NCBI GenBank assembly: GCA_900770445.1
Contig: CAAGKO010000045.1
Span: forward strand, 1-61,859
Source: an uncultured Oribacterium sp.
Lineage (GTDB): Bacteria; Bacillota; Clostridia; Lachnospirales; Lachnospiraceae
DNA: 61,859 bases
Direction: 5' to 3'
Positions 16,470-23,273 of the stretch are shown here, in pieces; position 1 is the stretch's first letter, and each line of letters opens with the position of its first letter. Both the position numbers and the translations under genes were made by a program. The notes beneath the pieces were generated by a model. It was not told the origin of the DNA. It searched no databases and saw only the letters and a list, made by a program, of their open reading frames with translations.

Positions 16470-17127
16470 CTGCTTTCAGCTCCTCATCCAGAATCGTCGT
16501 AATATAAAGATCACCTCTTTGCCGGAAGTTTCGTTCCACATCGAAATACTGTCGACGTGCAGACTGATCTCGAAACGCTCTTTTTTTATACCACTCACTT
16601 GAAGCCGCCGTTTCATAATCCAGAAACTGTAAGCGTTCAAAAGCTTCCCTGCTTTTTAGAACAAATTGCTGACCCAGCTTGCCGAGCCGCATTGCGTTGC
16701 TGAGCTGACGGTAGGAAATGGATCCGTTAATAAAGTCAGATGCGAAAGAGAAATAGCTGTCATCCGCGCGATAGCCGATGATGATATCAGCATCCGCATA
16801 GTTCAGATGAAAATGGCGAATGAGGTAGTCCTTTGCTTCAGCGGCCAATGGTGAAGTGGTATCAAAGCTTCGGTTTTCAAGTAGAATAGTCAGCCAGTGA
16901 AGCATGGTATAATCCGATGAATTCAGGTTTAAAATCTGTAATCCTTCACATTCGATACGATAGCAATTGGCATATCCGTTATGATCGATCCCTGCGCCCC
17001 ATTCTTTTGCCATATTTGGATTTTCTGTACAATAGAATCCGAGTCCATAATCATTATATATTTTTCCGAGTCCATATTTGGGCTTGACGATGACGTGGTC
17101 AGATCCGTGATAAATGATTTTCTCCAT
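16450..17127 (-). CDS. DUF3990-like protein, ADP-ribosyltransferase-type fold (possible toxin)
   Basis: This 225-residue protein starts MEKIIYHGSDHVIVKPKYG and continues NDYGLGFYCTENPNMAKEWG. The YHGS opening and the GLGFYCTEN segment match DUF3990, a family placed near ADP-ribosyltransferase toxins. I infer NAD-dependent modification but see no proof of activity. The C-terminus is charged (AFRDQSARRQYFDVERNFR). The ATG at 17127 has AGGAGG 6 nt upstream; 17 earlier in-frame codons lack support. It is the first gene of a three-gene operon with the XRE protein and cutC. A long inverted repeat (17150-17316) lies just upstream. Confidence 0.7.
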   Translation of the reverse strand: MEKIIYHGSDHVIVKPKYGLGKIYNDYGLGFYCTENPNMAKEWGAGIDHNGYANCYRIECEGLQILNLNSSDYTMLHWLTILLENRSFDTTSPLAAEAKDYLIRHFHLNYADADIIIGYRADDSYFSFASDFINGSISYRQLSNAMRLGKLGQQFVLKSREAFERLQFLDYETAASSEWYKKRAFRDQSARRQYFDVERNFRQRGDLYITTILDEELKADDPRIR

Positions 17128-17149
17128 AGCGTCCTCCTGAAAATGAGTA

Positions 17150-17316
17150 TACTCCCACAGGAGTAGTCTTGCAAGCACAGCATGTGTCGGCGCATGCTGT
17201 GTCTGAAGCCGTTTGTATATGCATCATAACGATCGCCTTATGCCTGACGTTGTAACCGCCTTTAAGTTCGATGAGCTATGTTGCATATTGCTTGCAGAAC
17301 TACTCCTGTGGGTGTA
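17150..17316. repeat. 26-bp inverted repeat flanking about 115 bp
   Basis: The arm TACTCCCACAGGAGTAGT plus TTGCAAG at 17150-17175 returns inverted at 17291-17316 with three mismatches. A smaller palindrome CACAGCATG/CATGCTGTG lies inside at 17176-17201. It occupies the divergent intergenic space and could be a miniature mobile element or a regulatory cruciform. Confidence 0.65.
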
Positions 17317-17355
17317 GGCTAGCATCATATCGTGTAATAGAAGAAAGGAAATCCG

Positions 17356-17697
17356 ATGAATATACAGATTTTCGGCACGAAAAAAAGTGCCGACACCAGA
17401 AAAGCAGAGCGCTTTTTTAAGGAGCGCGGAATCAAATTCCAGTCCATCGATATGAAAGAGAAGGGCCTCAGTAAAGGCGAACTGAATTCCGTCCTTCAGG
17501 CCGTCGGTGGCATAGAAGATCTTCTCGACGAAAAGACAAAGGATCAGAAGGCGTACCTGCTGATCAAATATCTCGCAGCAGAAGACAAATTCGAAAAGGT
17601 ACTCGAGAATCCGATGGTGCTGAAACAGCCGATCGTACGGAATGGCCGCCAGGCCACCGTGGGTTACCAGCCGGATATCTGGAAGAATTGGGAATAA
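17356..17697 (+). CDS. ArsC/Spx-family thioredoxin-fold protein lacking the usual cysteine
   Basis: This 113-residue protein has the arsenate reductase/Spx fold from start to end: MNIQIFGTKKSADTRKAERFF, an RGIKFQSIDM strand, and the late KQPIVRNGRQATVGYQPDIW region. In relatives the loop after GTKK carries a Cys (catalytic in ArsC, CxxC in Spx). Here that position is Ser (KKSADTRK), so arsenate reduction or a thiol switch is unlikely by the standard mechanism. AGAAAGGAAATCCG precedes the ATG. The gene is short and self-contained. Confidence 0.85.
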   Translation: MNIQIFGTKKSADTRKAERFFKERGIKFQSIDMKEKGLSKGELNSVLQAVGGIEDLLDEKTKDQKAYLLIKYLAAEDKFEKVLENPMVLKQPIVRNGRQATVGYQPDIWKNWE

Positions 17698-17739
17698 CGA
17701 ATACACTCATACCTGATATTGAAAAGTTGTTTATACCGT

Positions 17740-17768
17740 TTGACTAAGCCGTACGGCTCAATAATTAT
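17740..17768 (+). promoter_or_regulatory. Promoter with palindromic operator upstream of the phosphatase
   Basis: TTGACT (17740-17745) is followed by the perfect palindrome AGCCGTACGGCT (17747-17758) and an AT-rich -10 region near 17763. A half-site, AGCCGTACG, recurs at about 17785. A repressor binding between the -35 and -10 is a reasonable inference. Confidence 0.45.
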
Positions 17769-17860
17769 CACTATGTCCAAAATTTAGCCGTACGAACAAG
17801 TTGCCTCATCATAACAAACATTTTAGGCATGGACATCATTGCCGAGAAACGAGGATAGAC

Positions 17861-18409
17861 ATGGGAAAGTTTTATTTTGTCCGTCATGGACAGACTGTAT
17901 GGAATGTAGAAAACAAAATATGTGGCGCTACCGACAGCCCTCTGACAGATCTGGGGCATCAGCAGGCGCAGGAGACCGGGCGTATGCTGAAGGAGAAGAT
18001 CGACCGTGGCGAGCTGCATGTCGATGAGATTCTGACCTCACCGCTTTCACGGGCATATGATACCGCCGTCGAGATTTCAAAGATGATCGGTGTTCCGCTG
18101 CGTGTGGAAGAGCGCCTGATCGAGCAGAGCTTCGGCTGCTGGGAGGGAACCCCGCGAAATGGTCAGGAGTTTAAGAAAGCAAAAGAGAACTTCCTTGACA
18201 GCTTCGATGGCGGCGAGTCCATGATGCATGTCGGACAGCGCATCTATAATTTGATCGACGATATCAAAAAGGAGCCGGAGAAGACGTATCTTTTCGTCGC
18301 ACATAATGGAATCTCACGTGTCATCGAATCCTACTTCCGGGACATGACGAATGCGGAATTCGCGTCCTTCGGCATCAAAAATGCAGAGGTGCGGGAATTT
18401 GATTTCTAA
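17861..18409 (+). CDS. Histidine phosphatase family protein
   Basis: This 182-residue phosphoglycerate mutase-like enzyme resembles the product of 1091-1639 throughout. It has YFVRHGQTVWNVENK with the phospho-His, TSPLSRAYDTA, and the second catalytic His in LFVAHNGISRVIESYF. The substrate is unknown. The ATG at 17861 has GAGG 6 nt upstream and puts the RHG motif in its usual place; 20 upstream codons are unsupported. The palindromic promoter at 17740 probably drives it. Confidence 0.88.
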   Translation: MGKFYFVRHGQTVWNVENKICGATDSPLTDLGHQQAQETGRMLKEKIDRGELHVDEILTSPLSRAYDTAVEISKMIGVPLRVEERLIEQSFGCWEGTPRNGQEFKKAKENFLDSFDGGESMMHVGQRIYNLIDDIKKEPEKTYLFVAHNGISRVIESYFRDMTNAEFASFGIKNAEVREFDF

Positions 18410-18827
18410 TCAACCGTTTGCGAACAGAAGACACACGTTGTTCTGAGCCGGGCTGCTATAGCCTGACAGCACGACATCTGCTCCGCCATGGTCACTGTTT
18501 GCCTGTACATACTCCTTACATGCTTCCGGAGAAACCGTGAGGACGTCCGGATAGTGTTCGTGGATGAAAGAAACGCGATTCTCATCTTTTTCACATATGA
18601 TAATCCTCTTCGGATGCTTCAGCACCACACAGAGCAGGGTACAGATGCCGGTCGGACCTGCGCCGATGATCAGGACCGTATCCTCTTCTGTGATTTCAGA
18701 GATTCGCGCAGCCCAGTACCCGGTTGCGAGCACATCTCCGACGAAGAGTGCCTGGCGGTCCGTCACGCTGTCCGGTATCTTATTTAAGCCCTGATCTGCG
18801 AATGAGCGATCACCATTCTCCGCGGAT
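18410..18827 (-). pseudogene. Remnant of a zinc-type alcohol dehydrogenase
   Basis: Only the middle of a medium-chain dehydrogenase remains. It includes GLNKIPDSVTDRQALFVGD, LATGYWAARI, the nucleotide-binding loop LIIGAGPTGICTLL and NSDHGGADVVL. The sequence then diverges and stops. The N-terminal GroES-like domain with the catalytic zinc ligands is absent: the frame is closed by a TGA upstream, and only a GTG without a good ribosome site is available. The C-terminal third is also missing. I see no repeat that explains the deletion. It lies tail-to-tail with the phosphatase gene. Confidence 0.8.
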
Positions 18828-18832
18828 TCTCT

Positions 18833-18861
18833 TTGCAGAACGTATCATATTTCGCTATAAT
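18833..18861 (+). promoter_or_regulatory. Promoter of the RidA gene
   Basis: TTGCAG and TATAAT are separated by 17 bp, about 30 nt before the start codon, with AAGGAGG at 18875-18881. Confidence 0.75.
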
Positions 18862-18890
18862 GTATACAAATCTTAAGGAGGATTACTATT

Positions 18891-19262
18891 ATGACAACTG
18901 TACACACTACCGACGCTCCGGCTGCGATCGGACCATATTCCCAGGCGAAAATCGTAGGTAACTTCGTATTTGCTTCTGGTCAGATTCCGGTCAATCCGGC
19001 GACCGGCGCTGTAGAGAGCGAGGATATCGAGGGACAGGCTGCACAGAGCTGCAAGAATGTAGCTGCCATCATGGAAGCTGCAGGCACCAGCATCGAGAAG
19101 GTCTTCAAGACCACCTGCTTCCTCGCAGACATGAACGACTTCGCGGCCTTCAATGCGGTTTACGAGCAGTACTTCAGCTCGAAGCCGGCACGCAGCTGTG
19201 TCGCAGTCAAGACCCTGCCGAAGGGCGTTCTCTGTGAAGTTGAGGCCATCGCAGAGCTGTAA
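18891..19262 (+). CDS. ridA: RidA family reactive imine deaminase
   Basis: This 123-residue protein matches RidA/YjgF over its full length: PAAIGPYSQAKIVGNFVFAS at the N-terminus, GQIPVNPATGA, and the C-terminal signature with Arg 101 (PARSCVAVKTLPKG) and Glu 116. It hydrolyses enamine/imine intermediates released by PLP enzymes and forms trimers in the cytoplasm. It has a strong promoter and ribosome site, is transcribed alone, and ends at the hairpin at 19265. Confidence 0.93.
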   Translation: MTTVHTTDAPAAIGPYSQAKIVGNFVFASGQIPVNPATGAVESEDIEGQAAQSCKNVAAIMEAAGTSIEKVFKTTCFLADMNDFAAFNAVYEQYFSSKPARSCVAVKTLPKGVLCEVEAIAEL

Positions 19263-19264
19263 TG

Positions 19265-19303
19265 AAAAAACCGGGCGGGCACCTTACGTGTCCACCCGGT
19301 TTA
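19265..19303. terminator. Terminator after ridA
   Basis: ACCGGGCGGGCA and its near complement form a hairpin. The better T-run is on the minus strand, so it may also terminate the Hsp20 transcript arriving from 19422. Confidence 0.7.
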
Positions 19304-19421
19304 AGTGATTGTGTATATATGAACTGCGATTTCTGCCTCGCAGGATCTGGGCATTATATAGATGTTTGTGCAGCCACCCGCTGAAGCACCATGCATTCAT
19401 CGGGCAACTGCTTTTCTGGTA

Positions 19422-19886
19422 TCATCCCTCGATCTCGATATAGCTCTCTTCCGGCAGCGTCTTCTTCGCTTCTGCCTTCGGAAGACTGATCTTCAGCACA
19501 CCATTTGCAAAGGATGCCTTCACATCGTCCTCAGTAAGTCCATCACCTACATAGAAAGACCGCTGCATCGCACCCTCGTAACGCTCCTGGCGAATCAGTC
19601 TGCCGTGCTTCTCCTCGTCCTTGTCGAGACCCTTCTCCGCGGAGATGGTCAGATAGCCATCGGACAGCTGAAGCTTTATTTCATCCTTCTTGAAGCCCGG
19701 AAGATCGACCTCCAGCTCATAGCTGTTATCGGTTTCCTTCACATCGGTCTTCATCAGGTTCCGTGCACGCTTACCAAACAGTGGATTGTGCTTGCCGAAG
19801 AAGCTCTTATTCCAGTCATTACCCCACTCGTTCATCATCTCATTCATCACATCATCACCATCACTAAATACACTAGGCATAAACAT
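19422..19886 (-). CDS. Hsp20/alpha-crystallin small heat shock protein
   Basis: This protein of about 154 residues has an alpha-crystallin domain at roughly 45-140: LMKTDVKETDNSYELEVDLP, GFKKDEIKLQLSDGYLTI, and the conserved FANGVLKISLPK near the end. It should act as an ATP-independent holdase. Of two close ATGs I chose the one at 19886 because AGGAGG is 8 nt upstream; the ATG at 19892 is only 2 nt from it. It follows a second Hsp20 gene by 170 nt, and both are probably expressed from the CIRCE promoter. Confidence 0.9.
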   Translation of the reverse strand: MFMPSVFSDGDDVMNEMMNEWGNDWNKSFFGKHNPLFGKRARNLMKTDVKETDNSYELEVDLPGFKKDEIKLQLSDGYLTISAEKGLDKDEEKHGRLIRQERYEGAMQRSFYVGDGLTEDDVKASFANGVLKISLPKAEAKKTLPEESYIEIEG

Positions 19887-20019
19887 ATTCATATCCTCCT
19901 GTTTATTTACTTCTGGTTCTTCCTGTCCGTTCATCGAACGGATGCGAACCGCTCTGTTTTTCAGCTCTCGGTGAGAACTGTAGAGCAGCTCTGGATGCTG
20001 TTCAGAACTTACGGATGGA

Positions 20020-20035
20020 GGCCAATGTCTCCATC
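20020..20035 (+). repeat. GGCCAATGT-type dispersed motif, copy 2
   Basis: GGCCAATGTCTCCATC lies between the two Hsp20 genes; compare 5407, 30357 and 43687. Confidence 0.4.
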
Positions 20036-20056
20036 GGGGCACCGCCCGCGAGGGAA

Positions 20057-20500
20057 TCAGCCCTCGATGGCGATGTACTTCTCTTCCGGCACTTCCTTCT
20101 TCGGCTCCACCTTCGGAATGTTCAGTGCCAGAACACCGTTTTCAAACTTCGCAGCGATGTCGCTCTGCTTTACATTCTCACCGACGTAGAAGCTTCTCTG
20201 CATCGAGCCGGTGTAACGCTCCTGGCGAACGACCTTGCCGCTCTTATCCTTCTCATCCTTGTCCTCATTATGAGAAGCAGAGATGTTCAGATAACCATCC
20301 TTCAGCTGAAGCTTCAGATCTTCTTTCCTGAAGCCCGGAAGATCGATCTTCATCTCGTAGCTGTTCTCATGCTCCTCGATATCGGTCTTCATGAGATTCG
20401 CTGTCGACTTGCTGTAGGCAGGCTCATAACCAAGCCAGCTTGTATCATTAAAGAAATCATCCATTAAGTTCTCACCGAAAATACCAGGCATATACATCAT
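20057..20500 (-). CDS. Hsp20/alpha-crystallin small heat shock protein
   Basis: This 147-residue chaperone has the same layout as its downstream paralogue: LMKTDIEEHENSYEMKIDLP, GFRKEDLKLQLKDGYLNI and FENGVLALNIPKVEPK. The ATG at 20500 is 9 nt after AGGAGG; a GTG two codons earlier is only 3 nt away and unlikely. It is the first gene behind a promoter overlapped by a CIRCE element, so HrcA should repress it and heat should induce it. Confidence 0.91.
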   Translation of the reverse strand: MMYMPGIFGENLMDDFFNDTSWLGYEPAYSKSTANLMKTDIEEHENSYEMKIDLPGFRKEDLKLQLKDGYLNISASHNEDKDEKDKSGKVVRQERYTGSMQRSFYVGENVKQSDIAAKFENGVLALNIPKVEPKKEVPEEKYIAIEG

Positions 20501-20651
20501 AATCACTTACCTCCTGTATAACCGGGCTCCGGGATTCTGACCCATCGCCGAATGTTTTATGCTTCAGAGTTCCAGAACCACCAGCTCGAACTGCGCATCC
20601 TTTCGGATTGCTTCTCCTTTGCTTTCTGTTCCTTTTCTCCTTACAACTAAC

Positions 20652-20679
20652 ATAATACTCGATTTGTTAGCACTTTCAA
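20652..20679 (-). promoter_or_regulatory. Heat-shock promoter of the Hsp20 genes
   Basis: On the minus strand TTGAAA and TATTAT are separated by 16 bp. The -35 lies inside the CIRCE palindrome. The rest of 20501-20833 shows no gene. Confidence 0.65.
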
Positions 20680-20693
20680 GAGGCGAGTGCTAA
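20667..20693. promoter_or_regulatory. CIRCE element (HrcA operator)
   Basis: TTAGCACTT, nine bases, then GAGTGCTAA matches the CIRCE consensus except for one base in the left arm. Its place over the Hsp20 promoter indicates HrcA repression. Confidence 0.93.
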
Positions 20694-20833
20694 TTATTTT
20701 GTGAACTTTTTGTGTCGATCTGGAACTTCTCATTTTACCATTCGTATCCGGCATTGTTTTTACTCTATCCGGCACTTTAACGGCGGCTTTCCGGTCATCA
20801 TGATTTGTGTTTACTGATTCCGGGGGGAATGCC

Positions 20834-21337
20834 TCATCCTGTAATCTTTCTCCGAAGGTCATTCAGATCTGCCTCGTCCGGATGCGAAAGTGCTCGATCG
20901 AAGTTCGCGATCAGCGCATCCAGATTCGGCTTTGCATCCGGCATTTCCTTCATCTTCACATAGCGGTCCCGTACAGACTGCGGCATTTTACCCTGGCACA
21001 TGTACTCTCCGACGACGGTGTTACTTCCATCGATGGCGGCATGTACATTGGCAAGAATCTTCTGATAGTACGCTTCGCTCCCACCGAAGCCCGCGGTCCC
21101 AAACAGAAAAATTTTTTTATTTCGAAGCTTTCTAAGAAGCTCTAAGCACGCCTTATCCGCCGTTCCCTTATCCGTCCAGAAGCCCACATAGACCAATTCT
21201 GCATTCGTTTCTGCAGATTTTGCTTCGCCGAAAAAATCACACAGCGCTGTCGGCAGTGTCTCATGGATCGTATCCGCCAGTTTTCTTGTATTACCTGTTA
21301 AACTACTAAAAATAATAGCATATCTTTCTTCACTCAT
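20834..21337 (-). CDS. Flavodoxin family protein
   Basis: This 167-residue protein has an N-terminal flavodoxin fold. The phosphate-binding loop is IIFSSLTGNTRKLADTI, and strands follow at LVYVGFWTDKGTAD and KKIFLFGTAGFG. A charged tail (KMPQSVRDRYVKMKEMP) follows the fold. It resembles the BilS-type flavodoxins of gut Firmicutes, but bilirubin reductase is not nearby, so no function beyond electron transfer is claimed. The ATG at 21337 is preceded by AGGAGAGG; a GTG six codons earlier is less likely. Confidence 0.82.
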   Translation of the reverse strand: MSEERYAIIFSSLTGNTRKLADTIHETLPTALCDFFGEAKSAETNAELVYVGFWTDKGTADKACLELLRKLRNKKIFLFGTAGFGGSEAYYQKILANVHAAIDGSNTVVGEYMCQGKMPQSVRDRYVKMKEMPDAKPNLDALIANFDRALSHPDEADLNDLRRKITG

Positions 21338-21409
21338 CGTCCTCTCCTCTTCCACCGCCGGTTACAGCGTAAGCTCTTTTTCATGTATCTGAAATCTGAT
21401 TTTTTCCAT

Positions 21410-21604
21410 TCACGCCTCCCAGAACAGTTCATCCAGTGTCCGATTCAGTGCCTTGCAGATCGCGATACAGAGTCGGATCGTCGGGTTATAATCGCCCTTT
21501 TCGATGGCGTTAATGGTTTGTCGCGATACACCGACGAGATCTGCCAGCTGCTGCTGAGACAGGTCCAGCGCCGCTCGTGCCGATTTCATCTTCAGATTCT
21601 TCAT
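21410..21604 (-). CDS. XRE-family DNA-binding protein
   Basis: This 64-residue protein is little more than a Cro/C1-type helix-turn-helix (RAALDLSQQQLADLVGVSRQ, TINAIEKGDYNPTIRL). It ends KALNRTLDELFWEA, typical of compact repressors paired with membrane proteins in Clostridia. Its ATG overlaps the TGA of the upstream membrane gene by 4 nt. It probably autoregulates the pair through the palindrome at 22140-22199. Confidence 0.88.
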   Translation of the reverse strand: MKNLKMKSARAALDLSQQQLADLVGVSRQTINAIEKGDYNPTIRLCIAICKALNRTLDELFWEA

Positions 21605-22122
21605 TCCGCCGAACCTCCCCGTCTATCCACCCACGCTTTTAGTAGCAGATTCACGATGATCAGCGCAAAGAACACGAAGATCAGCAGGCAGATGCCGCCA
21701 TCCCAGGTGAGGACGCCATGCACGATCACGTCGCCAGCATTGGCATGCCCCCGGAAACCGAGGTACTGCATCACCATCACCGCCACCATGAGCACGATCG
21801 CGGCGTTTGAGCCAGATGCCTGCCGGATGCCCCAGTATGCATCATTCCAGATGTCATAGAGGATTACCACCAGACATCCCACCATAAGGCAGGCCATCAT
21901 GAGAAGTGAAAATTCGATCGGCAGTGCACCGACGCACTCCTCCCACAGCACCACAGCCGCAAGCGAGAAGGCCAATGTCAAAAAGCCGTAACGAAATGCT
22001 CTCCCTCGAATCAGCTCCTGCCGCTCATCATAGCCACTGTAATCCTTATCCTTCTTAAACATGATGATCTTGAATATCTGAACCACGATAAATGCAGCCG
22101 TAAATGAGAAAATCTCTGACAT
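21601..22122 (-). CDS. Membrane protein cotranscribed with the XRE regulator
   Basis: This protein of about 173 residues has four to five hydrophobic helices: an N-terminal helix ending IFKIIMFKK, then AFRYGFLTLAFSLAAVVL, LLMMACLMVGCLVVILY, AIVLMVAVMVMQYLG and a C-terminal helix ending LLLKAW. A cytoplasmic loop has DYSGYDERQELIRGRAFRYG, a pattern common in small membrane proteins encoded beside XRE repressors. The function is unknown. The ATG at 22122 has AGGAGG 9 nt upstream. Confidence 0.8.
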   Translation of the reverse strand: MSEIFSFTAAFIVVQIFKIIMFKKDKDYSGYDERQELIRGRAFRYGFLTLAFSLAAVVLWEECVGALPIEFSLLMMACLMVGCLVVILYDIWNDAYWGIRQASGSNAAIVLMVAVMVMQYLGFRGHANAGDVIVHGVLTWDGGICLLIFVFFALIIVNLLLKAWVDRRGGSAE

Positions 22123-22139
22123 ATCCGTCGTCCTCCTTC

Positions 22140-22199
22140 TGACATAATGTAAATTATATCTTACATTCATAGAATATAATAGAGTATGTCATTATGTCA
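22140..22199. promoter_or_regulatory. Operator-like inverted repeat before the membrane/XRE pair
   Basis: TGACATAATG at 22140-22149 and its exact complement at 22190-22199 flank an AT-rich centre that also contains TGTAA/TTACA. It covers the likely promoter region. Confidence 0.5.
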
Positions 22200-22241
22200 A
22201 GAATATTTTACATTTCAGAGCATCAAGTTATCCATATTTTG

Positions 22242-22291
22242 GTTACTGTTCAAACGTAGTTAAGTCAAGGTGTGGCTCGGTGGACAGTAAC
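22242..22291. repeat. GTTACTGTTC element, short copy
   Basis: A 50-bp element has ends GTTACTGT/ACAGTAAC. Its interior GTAGTTAAGTCAAGG and GTGGCTCGG matches, inverted, the longer 67-bp copy at 61488-61554. It lies about 120 bp outside the left edge of the lactose island. The remainder of 22200-22412 holds only the terminator at 22352. Confidence 0.65.
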
Positions 22292-22351
22292 ATATTTTGC
22301 CTATTTAATGATGCTTTCAAACGGATCCAGACAGTGACAGGTCATGAAACT

Positions 22352-22392
22352 AAAAAACCCGGAAACGACACATTCGTGTCATTTCCGGGTTA
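22352..22392 (-). terminator. Terminator beside the left att repeat
   Basis: On the minus strand AACCCGGAAA and TTTCCGGGTT enclose GACAC/GTGTC and are followed by six T residues. A related hairpin with compensatory changes lies at 29042-29081, next to the intact tRNA-Thr. Confidence 0.85.
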
Positions 22393-22412
22393 TGAAGGGG
22401 TACTCATATCTT

Positions 22413-22450
22413 ACCCTATAAAGAAAGCTGGCAACCGGAATCGGACCGGT
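22413..22450. repeat. Left attachment repeat (tRNA-Thr 3' end duplicate)
   Basis: The 38 bases are identical to 29099-29136. The last 24 equal the 3' end of the tRNA-Thr gene, which is otherwise absent here. This is the expected scar of integration into a tRNA 3' end. Confidence 0.88.
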
Positions 22451-23243
22451 TATCTACACACTCCATTTTTTTCCTGTATTCACGAGGTGTCAGTTTATAT
22501 CTATCTTTAAACACTCGATTAAATGTTCTTTGACTTTCAAAACCACAGTTCAAGCAAATATTTGTGATTGAATCCTGTGAATTTTCCAATTCAGTAACTG
22601 CATTATTTAAGCGAACCCCGTTCACATATTTACTAAAATTGCAGTGAAATGTCTTTGCAAACATTCTTGATAAAACATACTTACTTACACCTAAATCATT
22701 TGCCATCTTTTCGAGTGTTATTTGCGAACCATAGTTTTTAGCTACATATGCTACCGAACTATAAATTAAGTCATCACTTCCAATTGCATTCTTGTCAATC
22801 ATTGGCATCTCGGTAAAGACATGTGCCAGTATCATATGTACATATGCTTTCATCAGTAATGGGCTTTGGCCGTTTTTGTTCATCAGAAATCTTATTGCAT
22901 TGACAACATCCGGATGAACATGCTGACTTTTTATTACTGGATACTTAGGGCTATACATCTGAACTTCTTTGTAATAAGAAGGTACTATGGATGGATCCAA
23001 ATACAGATATATAACCCTATTTTTTCCTTGATTAAAGACTTGATAATGGTGTATCACATTCGGAAATACGATTGCAAAATCCCCTTTTTCCATATGGTAC
23101 AGTTCCTGACCAACACCAAGTTCAATACATCCTTCCGTTACATAGACAATTTCAATTGCCTCATGTAGATGCGGTGGCATATGAACAGGCGTTTTCCACT
23201 CTGCCGATACCATTTGCTGTTTGTTTTCATACACCAATAACAC
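22416..23243 (-). CDS. AraC family transcriptional regulator (island, left)
   Basis: This 275-residue regulator has an N-terminal cupin sugar-sensing domain (PPHLHEAIEIVYVTEGCIEL, GDFAIVFPNVIHHYQVF). The C-terminal double HTH ends in the AraC signature (GFESQRTFNRVFKDRYKLTP, REYRKK). The start is a GTG with AAGGAG 9 nt upstream. The last dozen codons, including the TAG stop, are read through the tRNA-derived att repeat, so the original C-terminus was replaced at the junction. It follows lacM and probably controls the lactose genes. AT-rich codon use differs from its outside neighbours. Confidence 0.88.
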   Translation of the reverse strand: MLLVYENKQQMVSAEWKTPVHMPPHLHEAIEIVYVTEGCIELGVGQELYHMEKGDFAIVFPNVIHHYQVFNQGKNRVIYLYLDPSIVPSYYKEVQMYSPKYPVIKSQHVHPDVVNAIRFLMNKNGQSPLLMKAYVHMILAHVFTEMPMIDKNAIGSDDLIYSSVAYVAKNYGSQITLEKMANDLGVSKYVLSRMFAKTFHCNFSKYVNGVRLNNAVTELENSQDSITNICLNCGFESQRTFNRVFKDRYKLTPREYRKKMECVDNRSDSGCQLSL

Positions 23244-23273
23244 TCGTAATAGCTCCTTCCGCCTATGTGGTCA

